Of a stretch of DNA of 64,000 bases, positions 26,200-35,896 are shown in pieces. This DNA comes from Streptomyces uncialis (GTDB lineage Bacteria; Actinomycetota; Actinomycetes; Streptomycetales; Streptomycetaceae), in assembly GCF_001905345.1 (NCBI RefSeq), contig NZ_LFBV01000003.1, forward strand, positions 62,001-126,000. The letters are read 5' to 3'. The first letter of the stretch is position 1. The number at the start of each line of letters is the position of its first letter. A model generated the notes under the pieces. It was not told where the DNA came from. It ran no database searches and was given only the letters and a program-made list of their open reading frames with translations. A program made the translations under genes and the position numbers.

Positions 26200-26680
26200 T
26201 CAGAAACGGGGACGTGGCGAACGCGGGCTGCGAGACAGCTGCGCTCCTGTCCTGTCCACGAGATGTCGGGGCGCCGCGGAGAAGGGATGGGCTGGAGCGG
26301 CTCACCCCACACCGGCCGTCGGTGCCCTTCACCGTCCAGCGGTGAACCGGGCGCACTTCTCCAGCCGCTCATTCAGTTCCTGCCCCTTGAGCCCGTACTC
26401 CGGCTCCGCTCGCTCGCCGCTGCTTCCGTGGCGAACCGCGTCAGTCACCGCCCCAGCCGCGCTCCCGATCTCGCGGAGCACCACGAAAGGCGTCCTGATC
26501 CGGGGACGATCCTGGTGGGCCTGAGCCGAGACGCCGTGGCCACCGTAACGCGCTCGAACTGGCCAGGCGTCTGGAAGCCCCATCGGGGCGGGGCGTGGAT
26601 ATCCGCAGCGCCGGTTGCGATGTATCGCTCGCGATCCGCAGGTCTGTCGGCCTCTGCCCATGACGTGCACAATCGGCGGC
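26200..26680. other. Intergenic with possible minus-strand gene remnant
   Basis: A minus-strand segment ending in a stop at 26329 has good codon bias (TPFVVLREIGSAAGAVTDAV, then YGLKGQELNERLEKC) for about 55 codons, but upstream sequence is not convincing. It may be the 3' end of a lost gene. Nothing else was seen. Confidence 0.35.
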
Positions 26681-27784
26681 ATGACAAGCACCGCGGGCGC
26701 GCCCCCCACGCACAACACGCCTGCCGACCTCGCTCTGGGGTTCCTGACGGGCGGGGTGATCGGGGCGTCGCTGACCGCCTTCATCGGTGGCTGCGTCGTC
26801 GGGAGAGCGCCTCTGGTCCTCACCGGGCTGGTCCTGCCCGCGGTCTACGGGCTTGTCTTCTTCCTCGCCACACTGCCGCGCCGTGTCCGGGAGGCGGCCG
26901 TCGCGCCGCGCACGGCGCTCGCGGTGATCGAGAGTCGGGAGGCCGTCGGGGGTGAGACCAGCGACGTGCCGGTGCGGTTCGATCTGTCCGTCGTTCCGGA
27001 GGACGCGCCCGCTTTCCGTGTCGAGATACGGCAGGATGTCAACGTCGTCGAGCTGGCCGATTACCGGCCGCGTGCGGTCGTGGTGGTGGAGTATCCGCCG
27101 GACCGGCCGTGGAAGACAAGGATCGTGAAGCGCCCGACGCCGGAGTGGGAGGAGCGGGCGGCCGTGGCCCAGGTCGACTCGGTGCCCGGTCCGGCCATGA
27201 AGAGCGAGACCCCGGAAGGCTGTTCCAGCGGGCTCCTCAATCTCTTCGGGCTGCTGCTCGGCGCGGCCGCCGTACTTCTGCTGTTCCGTGCCGACCTGTT
27301 CGGCTCCCAGGGGGGCGACAGCGGAGCCCCCGAACCGTCCGTCTCCTCCTCGTCGTCCACCACCACCGTGACATCGTCCACCGTCACCGTGACCTCGGCG
27401 ACAGGCACGGTCGCCCTCGGGCCTGGGAAGTCGATGCTCGATGAGGGTGAACTACGCGCTGCGGTCGAGTCGTTGACGCAGGTCGCAGGCAGGCGTCAGG
27501 TGCTTTCCGTCGTCGTGCGGGACCGCCTGCTGACGGTCGTCTTCTCCCTCACCGGCGGGAAGCGTGCCGGGTTCGACCCGAGGTCCCTGCCCTACGATCG
27601 CGTTCCCGGTCTGGTCGAGGAGGCCGGGACCACCGTCGGCGCCGAGTCCCCGCGGAGCTGGCAGCTCACCGCCGACGGCGTCACCGGCTCGCTCACGCTC
27701 ATGGTTGTGGTCACCGACGGCGGGAGCACGGGAACACTGAGAGCGGACGGCCGGGGCAAAGTGTTGCGGAAAAGCGGCAGTTGA
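26681..27784 (+). CDS. Membrane protein of unknown function, partner of DUF3592 protein
   Basis: A 367-aa protein. Two hydrophobic segments near the N-terminus (LGFLTGGVIGASLTAFIGGC and LVLTGLVLPAVYGLVFFLA) are followed by a cytoplasmic-looking domain (residues 65-175), a third membrane helix (LLNLFGLLLGAAAVLLLFRA) and a Ser/Thr-rich linker of about 40 residues leading to an exposed C-terminal beta domain. ATG 26681 is chosen over ATG 26660 because it is closest to the transmembrane region; neither has a strong ribosome-binding site. It lies 24 bp before the DUF3592 gene and shares its style, so the two are probably an operon. Function is unknown. Confidence 0.75.
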   Translation: MTSTAGAPPTHNTPADLALGFLTGGVIGASLTAFIGGCVVGRAPLVLTGLVLPAVYGLVFFLATLPRRVREAAVAPRTALAVIESREAVGGETSDVPVRFDLSVVPEDAPAFRVEIRQDVNVVELADYRPRAVVVVEYPPDRPWKTRIVKRPTPEWEERAAVAQVDSVPGPAMKSETPEGCSSGLLNLFGLLLGAAAVLLLFRADLFGSQGGDSGAPEPSVSSSSSTTTVTSSTVTVTSATGTVALGPGKSMLDEGELRAAVESLTQVAGRRQVLSVVVRDRLLTVVFSLTGGKRAGFDPRSLPYDRVPGLVEEAGTTVGAESPRSWQLTADGVTGSLTLMVVVTDGGSTGTLRADGRGKVLRKSGS

Positions 27785-27808
27785 CGGGATCGGCAGGAGG
27801 AGCGGCGC

Positions 27809-28672
27809 ATGAGGTGGGACGAGTTCCTGGTGCTGTGGTGCGCGGTGTGGGGTGTGGTGGCGCTGACCGGGTACGGCATGTCGCTGGCCGGGGTGACCAA
27901 GGCGCAGCGGACGGTCCTGCTCACCGGGCGGATCGAACAGGTACGGGAGCCCCGGCACGGCGGGTCCCGGTCGGGCGGGATATGGGTGGTCGTCTCCTAC
28001 CGCGACCCGGCCTCCGGTCAGAAGGTCACGGTGACGAACGACGGTGAGCGGGGCGAGACGATCACCTCTGCGTGGGAGGGCCGGGAGATCGGGGTCAGCC
28101 ACCCACGAGGCAGACCGCACGCCTACCGGTTCTCCAGCACTCCGGAGGAGCCCAGTCGTGGGCTCGGCTGGCCGATTTTCGCGGTCTTCCTGGTCTACGT
28201 GGGGCTGGTGGTCCTCGCCGCGGTCGGCTGGGGGTGGCCGTGGGCGCTGATCGGCTCCGGCGGGCCGTTGGCTGTCGTCGCCGCCGTTCATCTGCCCGGG
28301 GCGGTACGCGCCAAGAACCGCCGCATCGAGAGACTGGCATCGATGGACACCGTGCGGGGACGGGTCGTCGCGGTTCTGAAGGACGTCAAAGCCAACCAGG
28401 ACGACGGTGACACCTCGATCACCATCACCCCGGTCCTGTCGTTCACCACCCGTGAGGGCACGGACGTCACGGCCCACTGCGCGTCGAACATCCCGAACCC
28501 CGCCCGCGCGTACGGCCGTGACGTCACAGTCCACTACCCGTCCGCCGACCCGGCCGGTTTCACACTGGACCGCGCGGCCGAACACCGCTCGGCGGAACAG
28601 GGCGTGACACTCCACGTTCTGTTTGTCGTCGTACTCGCAGCGACAGCCGTGGCGGGAATGGCGATGCTCTGA
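27809..28672 (+). CDS. DUF3592 domain membrane protein
   Basis: A 287-aa protein. An N-terminal membrane helix (FLVLWCAVWGVVALTGYGM) is followed by a soluble beta domain, two central helices (IFAVFLVYVGLVVLAAVGWG, then ALIGSGGPLAVVAAVH), a second soluble beta domain (VRGRVVAVLKDVKANQDDGD onward) and a C-terminal helix (VLFVVVLAATAVAGMAML). The paired DUF3592-like domains sit on either side of the membrane block. GGCAGGAGGAG precedes ATG 27809. The family is widespread in actinobacteria without assigned function. Confidence 0.82.
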   Translation: MRWDEFLVLWCAVWGVVALTGYGMSLAGVTKAQRTVLLTGRIEQVREPRHGGSRSGGIWVVVSYRDPASGQKVTVTNDGERGETITSAWEGREIGVSHPRGRPHAYRFSSTPEEPSRGLGWPIFAVFLVYVGLVVLAAVGWGWPWALIGSGGPLAVVAAVHLPGAVRAKNRRIERLASMDTVRGRVVAVLKDVKANQDDGDTSITITPVLSFTTREGTDVTAHCASNIPNPARAYGRDVTVHYPSADPAGFTLDRAAEHRSAEQGVTLHVLFVVVLAATAVAGMAML

Positions 28673-28897
28673 GAGGCCTTCAGCCCTGCTTCAGCGGCAT
28701 TCATGTCCGCTTCCAGCGAGTGACACCGGTCAAGCAGCCCCGAAACGCTGACGCCGGAGCCCCGATCCCGCCATAGGAACAACCACCCCCCTTGGAGCAG
28801 GCCCGGGGTATCGCGCTGCCAGGGCAGGACCGTGCAACACGCACGCTCGCCCGTACCTCCTCGCGCGCGTGGGCTTTCAGCAGCTCAGGGACGCAAC

Positions 28898-29138
28898 ATG
28901 CTTTGTCCGCTGCTGATCGGGGCGGGGCGGCTCACCGGGCTGCTGGGCGGGAAGCGGCTGGTGGGGGCCGCCGACGTCCTTTTCTCGGCGACCTTCCCCG
29001 TCGCCCAGCTTCTCGTCGGCGCCCTCACCGGCCTCGTCGCCGCCCGGACCGGCTACAGCGCCACCTTCTGGTGCGGCGCCGCGCTGTGCGCGCCCGCCTG
29101 CGCGCTGCTCCGGGCGCGCGGGCGAGCGAGGCGGGCGG
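28898..29138 (+). pseudogene. MFS transporter C-terminal remnant
   Basis: The plus frame reads GLLGGKRLVGAADVLFSATF, PVAQLLVGALTGLVAARTGY and SATFWCGAALCAPACALL, the last two or three membrane helices of a major-facilitator permease. No N-terminal part is present, and the frame runs on into the tail of the convergent glycosyltransferase. It is a truncated leftover. Confidence 0.55.
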
Positions 29139-30494
29139 CTACCAGGTGCCCCGGACTTCTTCGGGGCTGGAGCCGAAGACGATGTCGAGGACGCGGCTCA
29201 TGCGTGGGTCGTAGATGTGGGCGTCCGGCTGGGCGACGCCCTCGGAACGGTCGTAACGCCAGCCGCTGTTGACACCCGCGAAGTGCCGGTGGTGGACCTT
29301 GTCGGTCTTCACGGTTCCCGAGCCTGCGACGCTGTGCACGCGCCACTGCGTGGTCATCTCGTCCACGACGCCCGGCAGGGCCGCCCACTTCACCGTCGTC
29401 GTGCCCTTGGAACGGTGGTGGTAGTCGGTGAAGCGGCGCTGCCGGTCGGACGGCATCGGGGTGCGCGTCGCCTTGGCCATCCAGTAGCCGGAGAACATCG
29501 CGACGCCGGTCTCCGACTCGGCGGCGTGATCGAAGACGGACCGGCCGTCATCGGCGAGCATCAGCTCGTCGATGTCCGCGCTGATCACACCGGCCGCCTC
29601 GGACAGATAGCGGAAGCGGCCGTGCTCCAGGAGCCCGTACTGGCAGTAGTCCGAGTCCCAGATCTTGTTGGGGCCGCCCTGCGGGCCGAAGGGGAAGGGC
29701 CAGTCCACGACGACGGCCGTGGTGATCCCGTCCACCTCCGCGATGGCGTCGGCGACGTCCTGCGGGGTGTAGCGCGTGGAATTGTTGTCGTAGAAGACGA
29801 TTCCGGTCACCCCGTGCACGAGGTGGTAGTAGCGCAGGAAGTCCTGGATCCAGACGAGGTCGTTGTCCTTGGACTTCGTGATGATCGTGCGCTGCCCGGC
29901 GAAGAGGTCCGACTCGTTCGGCGCGATGTCCGCGCTGAACCTGTCGTTCCCCAGGCTGAAGGACAGCTCGCGGCCCGCGCCGGCCCCCGCGATCACCGAG
30001 CGCTGCGTGCGGCCCCAGTCACGGAGACCGAGGTCGCCCGTGACGTCGACGCCGTCGACGCGCCAGGCCCCGTTGCTGAGCGGCGCCTTGAGGTTGCTCA
30101 CCGGCGGGCCGCTCAGCCACACGTCGTCGCCGTGCTGGAAGACGTCGTAGAAGAGGGTGCGGGCGTCGAACTGCTCAAGGTATTCGGGCTGCTGGTCCTC
30201 CGGCTTGCGCGGCGGCTCCCGGCGGAAGGAGGAGGAGAGGGGCAGCGTCACCGCGGACGGCCGGACAACCTTGATCACCTTGTCCTGCGGCTCCCCGCTC
30301 GCCCGCCGCAGGTCCAAGGCCCGGCGCGAGAGACGGACCGGTTCGAGGAATTCATCGAGAGTGAGGGAGCCGGAGCCGTGCGCGTGCCTGCGGCGGTCCG
30401 CCTCCAGCTCGGCCACGCGGCGGTCGAGGCGCGCGATCTCCGCCCGCAGGGCCTCCGCCGGTGCGTGGGTGTCCTCGACGGCTCCAGATGTCAT
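29139..30494 (-). CDS. Glycosyltransferase family 92-like protein
   Basis: A 451-aa protein. An N-terminal coiled coil (ALRAEIARLDRRVAELEADR) is followed by a beta-rich domain and a GT-A fold domain of the GT92/DUF23 type: VWIQDFLRYYHLVHGVTGIV, then FYDNNSTRY with the early Asp, and VISADIDELML with the metal-binding DxD. Late His residues (KTDKVHHRHFAG) are typical of this group. GT92 enzymes transfer galactose or related sugars; bacterial members are mostly uncharacterised and act at the cytoplasmic face on surface glycans. There is no signal peptide. It sits alone, with no glycan cluster around it. Confidence 0.85.
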   Translation of the reverse strand: MTSGAVEDTHAPAEALRAEIARLDRRVAELEADRRRHAHGSGSLTLDEFLEPVRLSRRALDLRRASGEPQDKVIKVVRPSAVTLPLSSSFRREPPRKPEDQQPEYLEQFDARTLFYDVFQHGDDVWLSGPPVSNLKAPLSNGAWRVDGVDVTGDLGLRDWGRTQRSVIAGAGAGRELSFSLGNDRFSADIAPNESDLFAGQRTIITKSKDNDLVWIQDFLRYYHLVHGVTGIVFYDNNSTRYTPQDVADAIAEVDGITTAVVVDWPFPFGPQGGPNKIWDSDYCQYGLLEHGRFRYLSEAAGVISADIDELMLADDGRSVFDHAAESETGVAMFSGYWMAKATRTPMPSDRQRRFTDYHHRSKGTTTVKWAALPGVVDEMTTQWRVHSVAGSGTVKTDKVHHRHFAGVNSGWRYDRSEGVAQPDAHIYDPRMSRVLDIVFGSSPEEVRGTW

Positions 30495-30719
30495 TCTCGC
30501 TCCCGTTTCCGAGCGCCCTCCGGTGGGTCGGTCGCCGGGCCACAGCCGGCGGCGGTGCGCGCCGATGAGGACGACGGTTCGCAGTCAATGGAGTGACAAG
30601 CATACGGTAGTCCGTCGCGCCGCCACGCCATCGCGGTGCCGCTTCGCGCGAGCCCGAAGGGGTGCCTGGCAGTGGCCGGAGACCTGGCCGAGCGGTGACC
30701 CGGTCCCCGTCCCCGCAGG

Positions 30720-31100
30720 ACGCAACGGTGCTGGTCAGCCCCTTCCGGCCCGGGTGGGCCCGGGTCGCTGCGCCGGCGACCGGCTGCGGAACCGTCCCGG
30801 CTGCTTCGCAGACGATTTCCAGCCGCACCGGTTGACCGTCCTGCCGGTCCAGCCGGTAGTCCAGCGCCGCCTGGCGCAACCCGGCCCGGTAGTCGTCGGG
30901 CCCGTCGTAGGCGGCAGGTTCAGCACGGACTTCGGTGCCGTCGCGCAGGTCCTCCCACGGGATACGGCCGAACAGTCGCGCGCCGCCTCGCGAACGCCGA
31001 CCACCGAAATCGCGCCTCGACCGACTTTCACTGGCCACCGATGATGCCATGTGCCATCCGCACGGGACGCTGCGCGAAGCCGACGTGACCCGGGCCGTTG
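30720..31100 (-). pseudogene. Remnant of a conserved streptomycete protein
   Basis: The minus frame reads GRIPWEDLRDGTEVRAEPAA, AALDYRLDRQDGQPVRLEIV and CEAAGTVPQ. I recognise the last two from a conserved actinobacterial protein family in which W-C-E-A-A-G-M-x-P-Q leads into a Toprim-like region. That C-terminal part is absent here, and the sequence degenerates after about 30750. The start is also unclear. Confidence 0.45.
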
Positions 31101-31141
31101 CCATCGGCCCTGCCCTGCTGTACGCAGCGGGCGGGTGCCGC

Positions 31142-31614
31142 CTACTCCGGTCCGGGGGTCAGCAGTCGGCGGATGCGTGCGTATTCGGCCGCCATCTCCG
31201 GTGTGGCGAGAAAGTCGTCGAGGGTGGCGGACACTTCATGGTCGATGTCTTCGATGGAACGGACGGCGAGTTCGTAGAGCTCGCTGCGCCGGTTCTGCTC
31301 CAGGTAGTTCTTCCAGTGCTCCAATGCGGTGACGGCGGTGAGGACTCCGGTGTCCAGACCGTCGTCGACCAGGATTCCGCCGTCGATCGCCGCGAGCAGG
31401 TCGTGCAGTTCGGCGGGGCCCATCATCAGGACGTTCGCGCACCCGGTGGTGAGGCCGTTCGGGCATCCTCGGTGAGTTCGTCCTCGGCGGCGGCGCGCAG
31501 CAGTTCCGGCCGGACCAGGCGGGTGACGGTCTGCTCCGCGAAGGCGCGGGCACTGTCCTCGGTGGCTTCGGTGACCAGCCGGAGAATGCTTGCCTCGACC
31601 TCGCTGTAGTTCAC
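31142..31614 (-). pseudogene. Hypothetical helical protein, probable single frameshift
   Basis: GTG 31614 lies 6 bp after the -10 box TAGGCT (31621-31626 on this strand) and opens a frame with VNYSEVEASILRLVTEATED. At about 31450 the frame goes wrong and stops at 31426, while a second frame continues naturally from the shift (LTTGCANVLMMGPAELHDLL) and runs to 31142 through TAVTALEHWKNYLEQNRRSE. Joined, they give an all-helical protein of about 157 aa. Alternatively they are two coupled genes, since the first TGA overlaps an ATG as TGATG. I favour one gene with a one-base change because the coding-like sequence extends upstream of that ATG. The family is not recognised. Confidence 0.55.
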
Positions 31615-31884
31615 CACCGCAGCCTAGACCGATCCCGTTCCCTCATCGGTCCGACCTCAGTGGCTCCGCGCCGGACTCTGTCAACAGGTCCGCAGTTCGA
31701 GGGTGTCCTGGAGGCCTCCGCGGTTAGCGGGGCGGCCCGTACCTGAGGAGCCGTCGTCCCCGAGAGCACCGCCACCGCGCCGCTCGTGCCGGTGGAGCCG
31801 CAAGACATCGCCGGGGCCTGTGCGGTGCCACCGGGTCACGGATGCTCCCGGAGAAACCCCCTGCGACTTTTGGAGAGTGCGCCC

Positions 31885-32110
31885 GTGCTGAACCCCGAGG
31901 TGGAGATGCTGATCGAGTCGGACACCACGGCGTATGTGCTGTGGCGAGCCCTGGGCGAGGCGGTCGCCACCCACCCGCTCCCCCCACTGCCAGTGGGAGA
32001 GGACACCGCGGTCGCCTTCCTGTCCGTCCAGGACACCGGAGACGTCCTGCTCCGGACCCGGGTCCCGGTCCCTGGAACCGGCCGAGCGAAGCGCCAGCTC
32101 ACGGATCAAG
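31885..32110 (+). pseudogene. Unrecognised gene, 5' part only
   Basis: GTG 31885 follows GGAGAGT by 7 bp and opens a frame with coding-like sequence: PEVEMLIESDTTAYVLWRAL, then VGEDTAVAFLSVQDTGDVLL. After about 75 codons the codon bias fails, and the frame only stays open because it lies opposite the alanine-rich gene. I take it as a real 5' end whose 3' part has decayed or shifted frame. Confidence 0.4.
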
Positions 32111-32282
32111 GGCGTTCACCGCGCCCCTGCTCCCACCTTTCGTGTTCGCCGCGTTCACCGCGGCAACGGGAGCCGTCTCGCCGCAGGCGACGGCAGCACG
32201 GGCTGGGGAGTCGACAAGTGTGCGGCCATCGCCGTGGCCCGTACGACGACCCCGGCCGCCGGGACCGTACGGGAGCGGCGGG

Positions 32283-32693
32283 TCAGGGGGCAACCGCGCA
32301 GGCGGTGACGGCCGCCTGGGTGGCGGCGGCAGCAGTAGTGGTGGCGGCGGCACTCGCGTCGGCGGAGGTGACTGCGGCGGCGGTCGCCTCGGTCGCGGTG
32401 GCGGCGGTCTCGGCGAGGACCGCGTACGGCTCCGCCGCGGCGATCGCGGCGGCGACGGCCTTGGCGGCAGCGGCGGCTGTCGCCGCGTCGGCCTTGGCCG
32501 CGTCGGCGGCGGCAGCGGCGTTGGCCGCCGAGGTGGCGGCAGCTGTGGTCGAAGCCGCGCAGGCGACGGGATCGGCCGCTGTACGACCGGCCGATGCGGC
32601 GGGCGCGTCGGCACCGGCCCACGCGATGGCACTGCCGCCGGCCAGAAGGGCGCCCGCGGTGAGGGACGTGACGGCGATGCGGTGCAGCTTCAT
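32283..32693 (-). CDS. Alanine-rich exported protein, predicted helical hairpin
   Basis: A 136-aa protein. The signal peptide (MKLHRIAVTSLTAGALLAGG, cleavage near AWA/GAD at 26) releases a mature chain of 110 residues of which about 60 are alanine, most of the rest being Thr, Ser, Asp, Glu and Val. Only two cysteines occur, one near the mature N-terminus (PVACAAS) and one at the C-terminus (VTACAVAP), with a single Pro-Tyr turn (EPYAV) midway. This suggests two long antiparallel helices closed by a terminal disulfide. ATG 32693 follows an AGGGG element. No family is recognised; a cell-surface or ice/biofilm-type helical protein is speculation. Confidence 0.75.
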   Translation of the reverse strand: MKLHRIAVTSLTAGALLAGGSAIAWAGADAPAASAGRTAADPVACAASTTAAATSAANAAAAADAAKADAATAAAAAKAVAAAIAAAEPYAVLAETAATATEATAAAVTSADASAAATTTAAAATQAAVTACAVAP

Positions 32694-33745
32694 GAGAGAA
32701 CCCCTGTCGGGAGAAGGGTGAGCCCGGAGGATCCGGCACGACAGCCGGACCGCGATTCCACATGAGCGGGAACCGAAGCGGCTCACACCGGAAGACAAGC
32801 ACCGAAATCACCCCGTGTCCCTTTGACGACCGGCCGCCCTCATACCCCGGCCCACCACACGACCGTGTCCCGTGCGGGCCGAAAGGCCTGGTCAGAGGAG
32901 AACCTGCGGACAGGGCCAGCCGTTCGGCCGCCCTCTCACCGGCCTACTCGGACCTCCCCGTACGGGTAGCGGCAGGGCGCCGACGCCAAGATTCCATCGG
33001 GGTCACCCGACAAACCGGCGACGGCCCACGTCACTCCTCGCCACCCCCGCGGCGCAGAAGTGGGGCCCCTCCCCCGGGCCCCCGTCCGCCCACCGCCCCC
33101 GTATGACCCACACGGACATCCCGCCGGGCGGGCGGACCGAGGCACCCGCGAGCAGCGTCACCGTGATCGTCGCGGATACGGCGCACCTCGGGATCGCCGT
33201 GGCGAAGGCGGACACGGGAGTGAGCAGCGGGTGCGGATTCTCGTTCCGGTGAGCACTGCCCGGTGAGTGGTCGTGCTGGTCCTGCGGTGCCCAGAACATG
33301 ACTCGACGACTGAGGCGTCGCCCCCGCCCGACCTGGGGTCACCAGGCTGTCCTGGTGCACGCACCCGGTGGTCACGAGCGGCGACCGGGGTGCGCACGGC
33401 GACATCGGCGCCGTTGCCAGCCCGGCCGCGATGTGGAAGACCACATGTTCGGGACGGACCTCAAGGGGACGAGGCGCGGGTGTGTCCGGAGGCGAGGCGC
33501 ACCCGCCGCGCGCACCGGCACCACGCGGTCGCCGTGCCACGCTCCTCTGCCGCTTCGTCAACTGGGCCGGGCCGCGTCGGGCGTCGGCACGGGTCGGCAG
33601 AACACGCCCGCACAGCTGTTGATCATTCAATATCTGACGTTGCCGCTGGGTTCATGTGTCATACACGCGAGGCCTTGACGCTTGTCCCGGCCCAGGTCGA
33701 ATCGTGACCGGGTCATGGGTGCATGGCAGTTACTGGAGGTCATTG
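32694..33745. other. About 1 kb without a convincing gene
   Basis: The best candidate is a 49-codon plus-strand ORF from ATG 33103 (SSVTVIVADTAHLGIAVAKA) with no ribosome-binding site. Frames on either strand between 33260 and 33650 are open only because of high GC. The exonuclease promoter presumably lies in the last 100 bp, where the sequence is less GC-rich. Confidence 0.35.
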
Positions 33746-34840
33746 ATGGTCAAGCGTCGCGAACTGCTCGGGATGGTCGGCGCGACCGTGGGAGCGGGAG
33801 TGCTGGCAATGGGCACGGCCGAGGCCGCCCCGCAGGATGCGCGGAAGCACCGCAGGCCGTCGCACCGAACGCTCAAGGTCATGCAGTTCAACATCTGGCT
33901 CGGCGGTAGCCGGGTGCCCGGCGGCCGGGCGGGGATCGCCGACACCATCGCCGCGGTCAAGCCGGACGTGGTGATGCTCAGCGAGTCGAACCCGGAGCGG
34001 GTGGCCCATCTCCTGGCCGATCTCGCCGAGCGCGGGCTGACCTACTTCGACAACGAGAACCCAGCCGATCCCGCGGTGATCTCGCGCTACCCGATCATCG
34101 AGCACGCGTCGTTCCCGTACTGGTCGAAGGCGGTCGTCTCGGTCCACGGCACCGAGGTCGCGGCCTACTCCGGGCACCTGGAGTACCGCTATTACGTCAA
34201 CTACCTGCCGCGCGGGTACGGCGGTGGCACGCCCACGCCCCTGGAGACCTCCGAGTACGGCTGGGACGAGATCCCGACCGGTCCGGTCACCGATGCCGGC
34301 CTGATCACACGGCTCAACGCGGCCTCGGGACGTACGAAGGTGACGAGGACGGTACTCGCGGACGCCGCGAAGGAGCGGGCCAAGGGGCGGCTCACGCTGC
34401 TGGCCGGTGACTTCAACGAGCCCTCCCACCGGGACTGGAACCACCGGACCCGGAACTTGTTCGACCACAACGGCGCCGTCGTCAAGTGGTCGACAACGCA
34501 GGCGATCGAGGACGCCGGATTCCGCGACAGCTATCGCGTGATCCACCCGGACCCCGTCCGCAGGCCGGGCTTCACCTGGCCGAGCGACAACCCGGGCGCC
34601 GACGTCGGCCAGCTCACCTGGGCGCCGAAGGCCGACGAGCGGGACCGGATCGACTTCGTCTTCTACCACCCGGACCGGCGGATCCGGCTGCTCGACAGCG
34701 TGATCGTCGGGCCGTCCAGCACCATCGTCCGCAACGAACGGGTGCCGGAGTCGGGCAGGGACAGGTTCTGGGAGCCCACCTGGACCTGGCCGACCGACCA
34801 CAAGGCCGTACTCAGCACCTTCCGGATAGCCACACGCTGA
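33746..34840 (+). CDS. Endonuclease/exonuclease/phosphatase family protein, Tat-exported
   Basis: A 364-aa secreted enzyme of the EEP (DNase I-like) superfamily. The N-terminus MVKRRELLGMVGATVGAGVL has twin arginines before a moderately hydrophobic stretch, indicating Tat export, with cleavage near AEA/AP. Catalytic motifs are LKVMQFNIWLGG (Asn), VVMLSESN (Glu in the metal site), LLAGDFNEPS (Asp, Asn), and RIDFVFYH with the C-terminal TDHKAV (Asp-His). The fold covers nucleases, phosphodiesterases and sphingomyelinases; the exported form suggests phosphate scavenging or extracellular nucleic acid or lipid cleavage. ATG 33746 follows CTGGAGG. It is monocistronic. Confidence 0.92.
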   Translation: MVKRRELLGMVGATVGAGVLAMGTAEAAPQDARKHRRPSHRTLKVMQFNIWLGGSRVPGGRAGIADTIAAVKPDVVMLSESNPERVAHLLADLAERGLTYFDNENPADPAVISRYPIIEHASFPYWSKAVVSVHGTEVAAYSGHLEYRYYVNYLPRGYGGGTPTPLETSEYGWDEIPTGPVTDAGLITRLNAASGRTKVTRTVLADAAKERAKGRLTLLAGDFNEPSHRDWNHRTRNLFDHNGAVVKWSTTQAIEDAGFRDSYRVIHPDPVRRPGFTWPSDNPGADVGQLTWAPKADERDRIDFVFYHPDRRIRLLDSVIVGPSSTIVRNERVPESGRDRFWEPTWTWPTDHKAVLSTFRIATR

Positions 34841-34975
34841 GCAGGTTCGTGCCCCGGTCGGCTGTTCTCCCCTCGGCGGCCGCCGACCGGTGAAAGGCTG
34901 AGATGTTGTTTCAGGTCCTGACAGAGCGGGAGGAACAGAGCAGCGTCGCGACCCCCCTTCTTCGGGCCGGGCTGG

Positions 34976-35775
34976 GTGCCTGGCGCGGAATACCTGACCG
35001 TCGCTATCCATACGCCCGCAGCCGTCGGCAGACGACCCGTCATGGTCTGCGTGCACGGCGGTGGCTTCGTCACAGGCTCGAACCGCGCGGCGCTCTACGA
35101 CGGCAGCGCGTTCGCCCGCGACAGCGTCGTCCTGGTGACGGTGAACTACCGGCTCGGCATCCCCGGGTTCCTCGACCTGGCGGGTGCTCCACCGAACCGC
35201 GGGCCGCTCGACCTGCTCGCCGCGCTCGCTTGGGTACGCGACACCATCGCGGCCTTCGGCGGCGATCCGGGCACCTCTATCTCGCACCGCGGGGCGAGCT
35301 GGAGTCCACCACGCAGGCCGACCTGGTCGCTTTCGCCACCCGGGCGTGCGCGGACCCGCGGACGGTCCTCGCCGCACTCCGCGCGGCACGGCCGGACGCG
35401 ACACCGGGCTCGCTGCGCTCCGCCGTGCTCGGGCAGGTCCTGTTCGAAGCCGGTACGACGCGCATGGCGCGGGCCCACGCACGGATCTCGGGCGGCCGCA
35501 CGCGCCTCTACTCGTTCGGGTACCGCTCGACGGCCCTGGACGGGCGGCTCGGCGCCGCCCACACCGTCGAACTGCCCTTCGTGTTCGACGTCGCCGATGA
35601 ACCCCGGCTGCACGGGGACGCCGACCTGCTCGGCCCCGCCCCCGCCCCCGCCAGGCCGGCGGCCCGAGTGCACGGCGCCTGGGTCGCGTTCGCCCGCACC
35701 GGCAACCCGGGCTGGGCTCCTTTCGACCCACGGCGACCCACGGCGAAGATCCTGGGCGAAGAGGACCCCGGCTGA
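34976..35775 (+). pseudogene. Type B carboxylesterase with internal deletion
   Basis: The 5' part reads as an alpha/beta-hydrolase esterase (PVMVCVHGGGFVTGSNRAAL, then VVLVTVNYRLGIPGF and AFGGDPG). Immediately after GDPG, where the nucleophile elbow G-x-S-x-G should follow, the sequence jumps into a different frame that matches the C-terminal third (ELESTTQADLVAFATRACAD, then HTVELPFVFDVADEP and HGAWVAFARTGNPGW). The active-site Ser and Glu are lost. The conserved segment just before it also starts mid-domain (FFGPGWVPGAEYLTV), so the N-terminus is truncated too. Confidence 0.8.
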
Positions 35776-35896
35776 CCGGGCGTTTGTCGACGCGAGGTGA
35801 GAACGACCGGGGTCGGAGGCCCAGAAAGTGTTGGTGAGAAGCAGGAGCGGCCGGGGGGTTCGCGTCGGCTCGGCGGCGGTCTGCGTCGGCCGGTGG

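Noticed and set aside
31786..32721. Alanine-rich plus-strand ORF of 311 codons
   Set aside because: Its Ala-rich half is the reverse reading of the exported alanine-rich gene; only the first part from 31885 looks coding.
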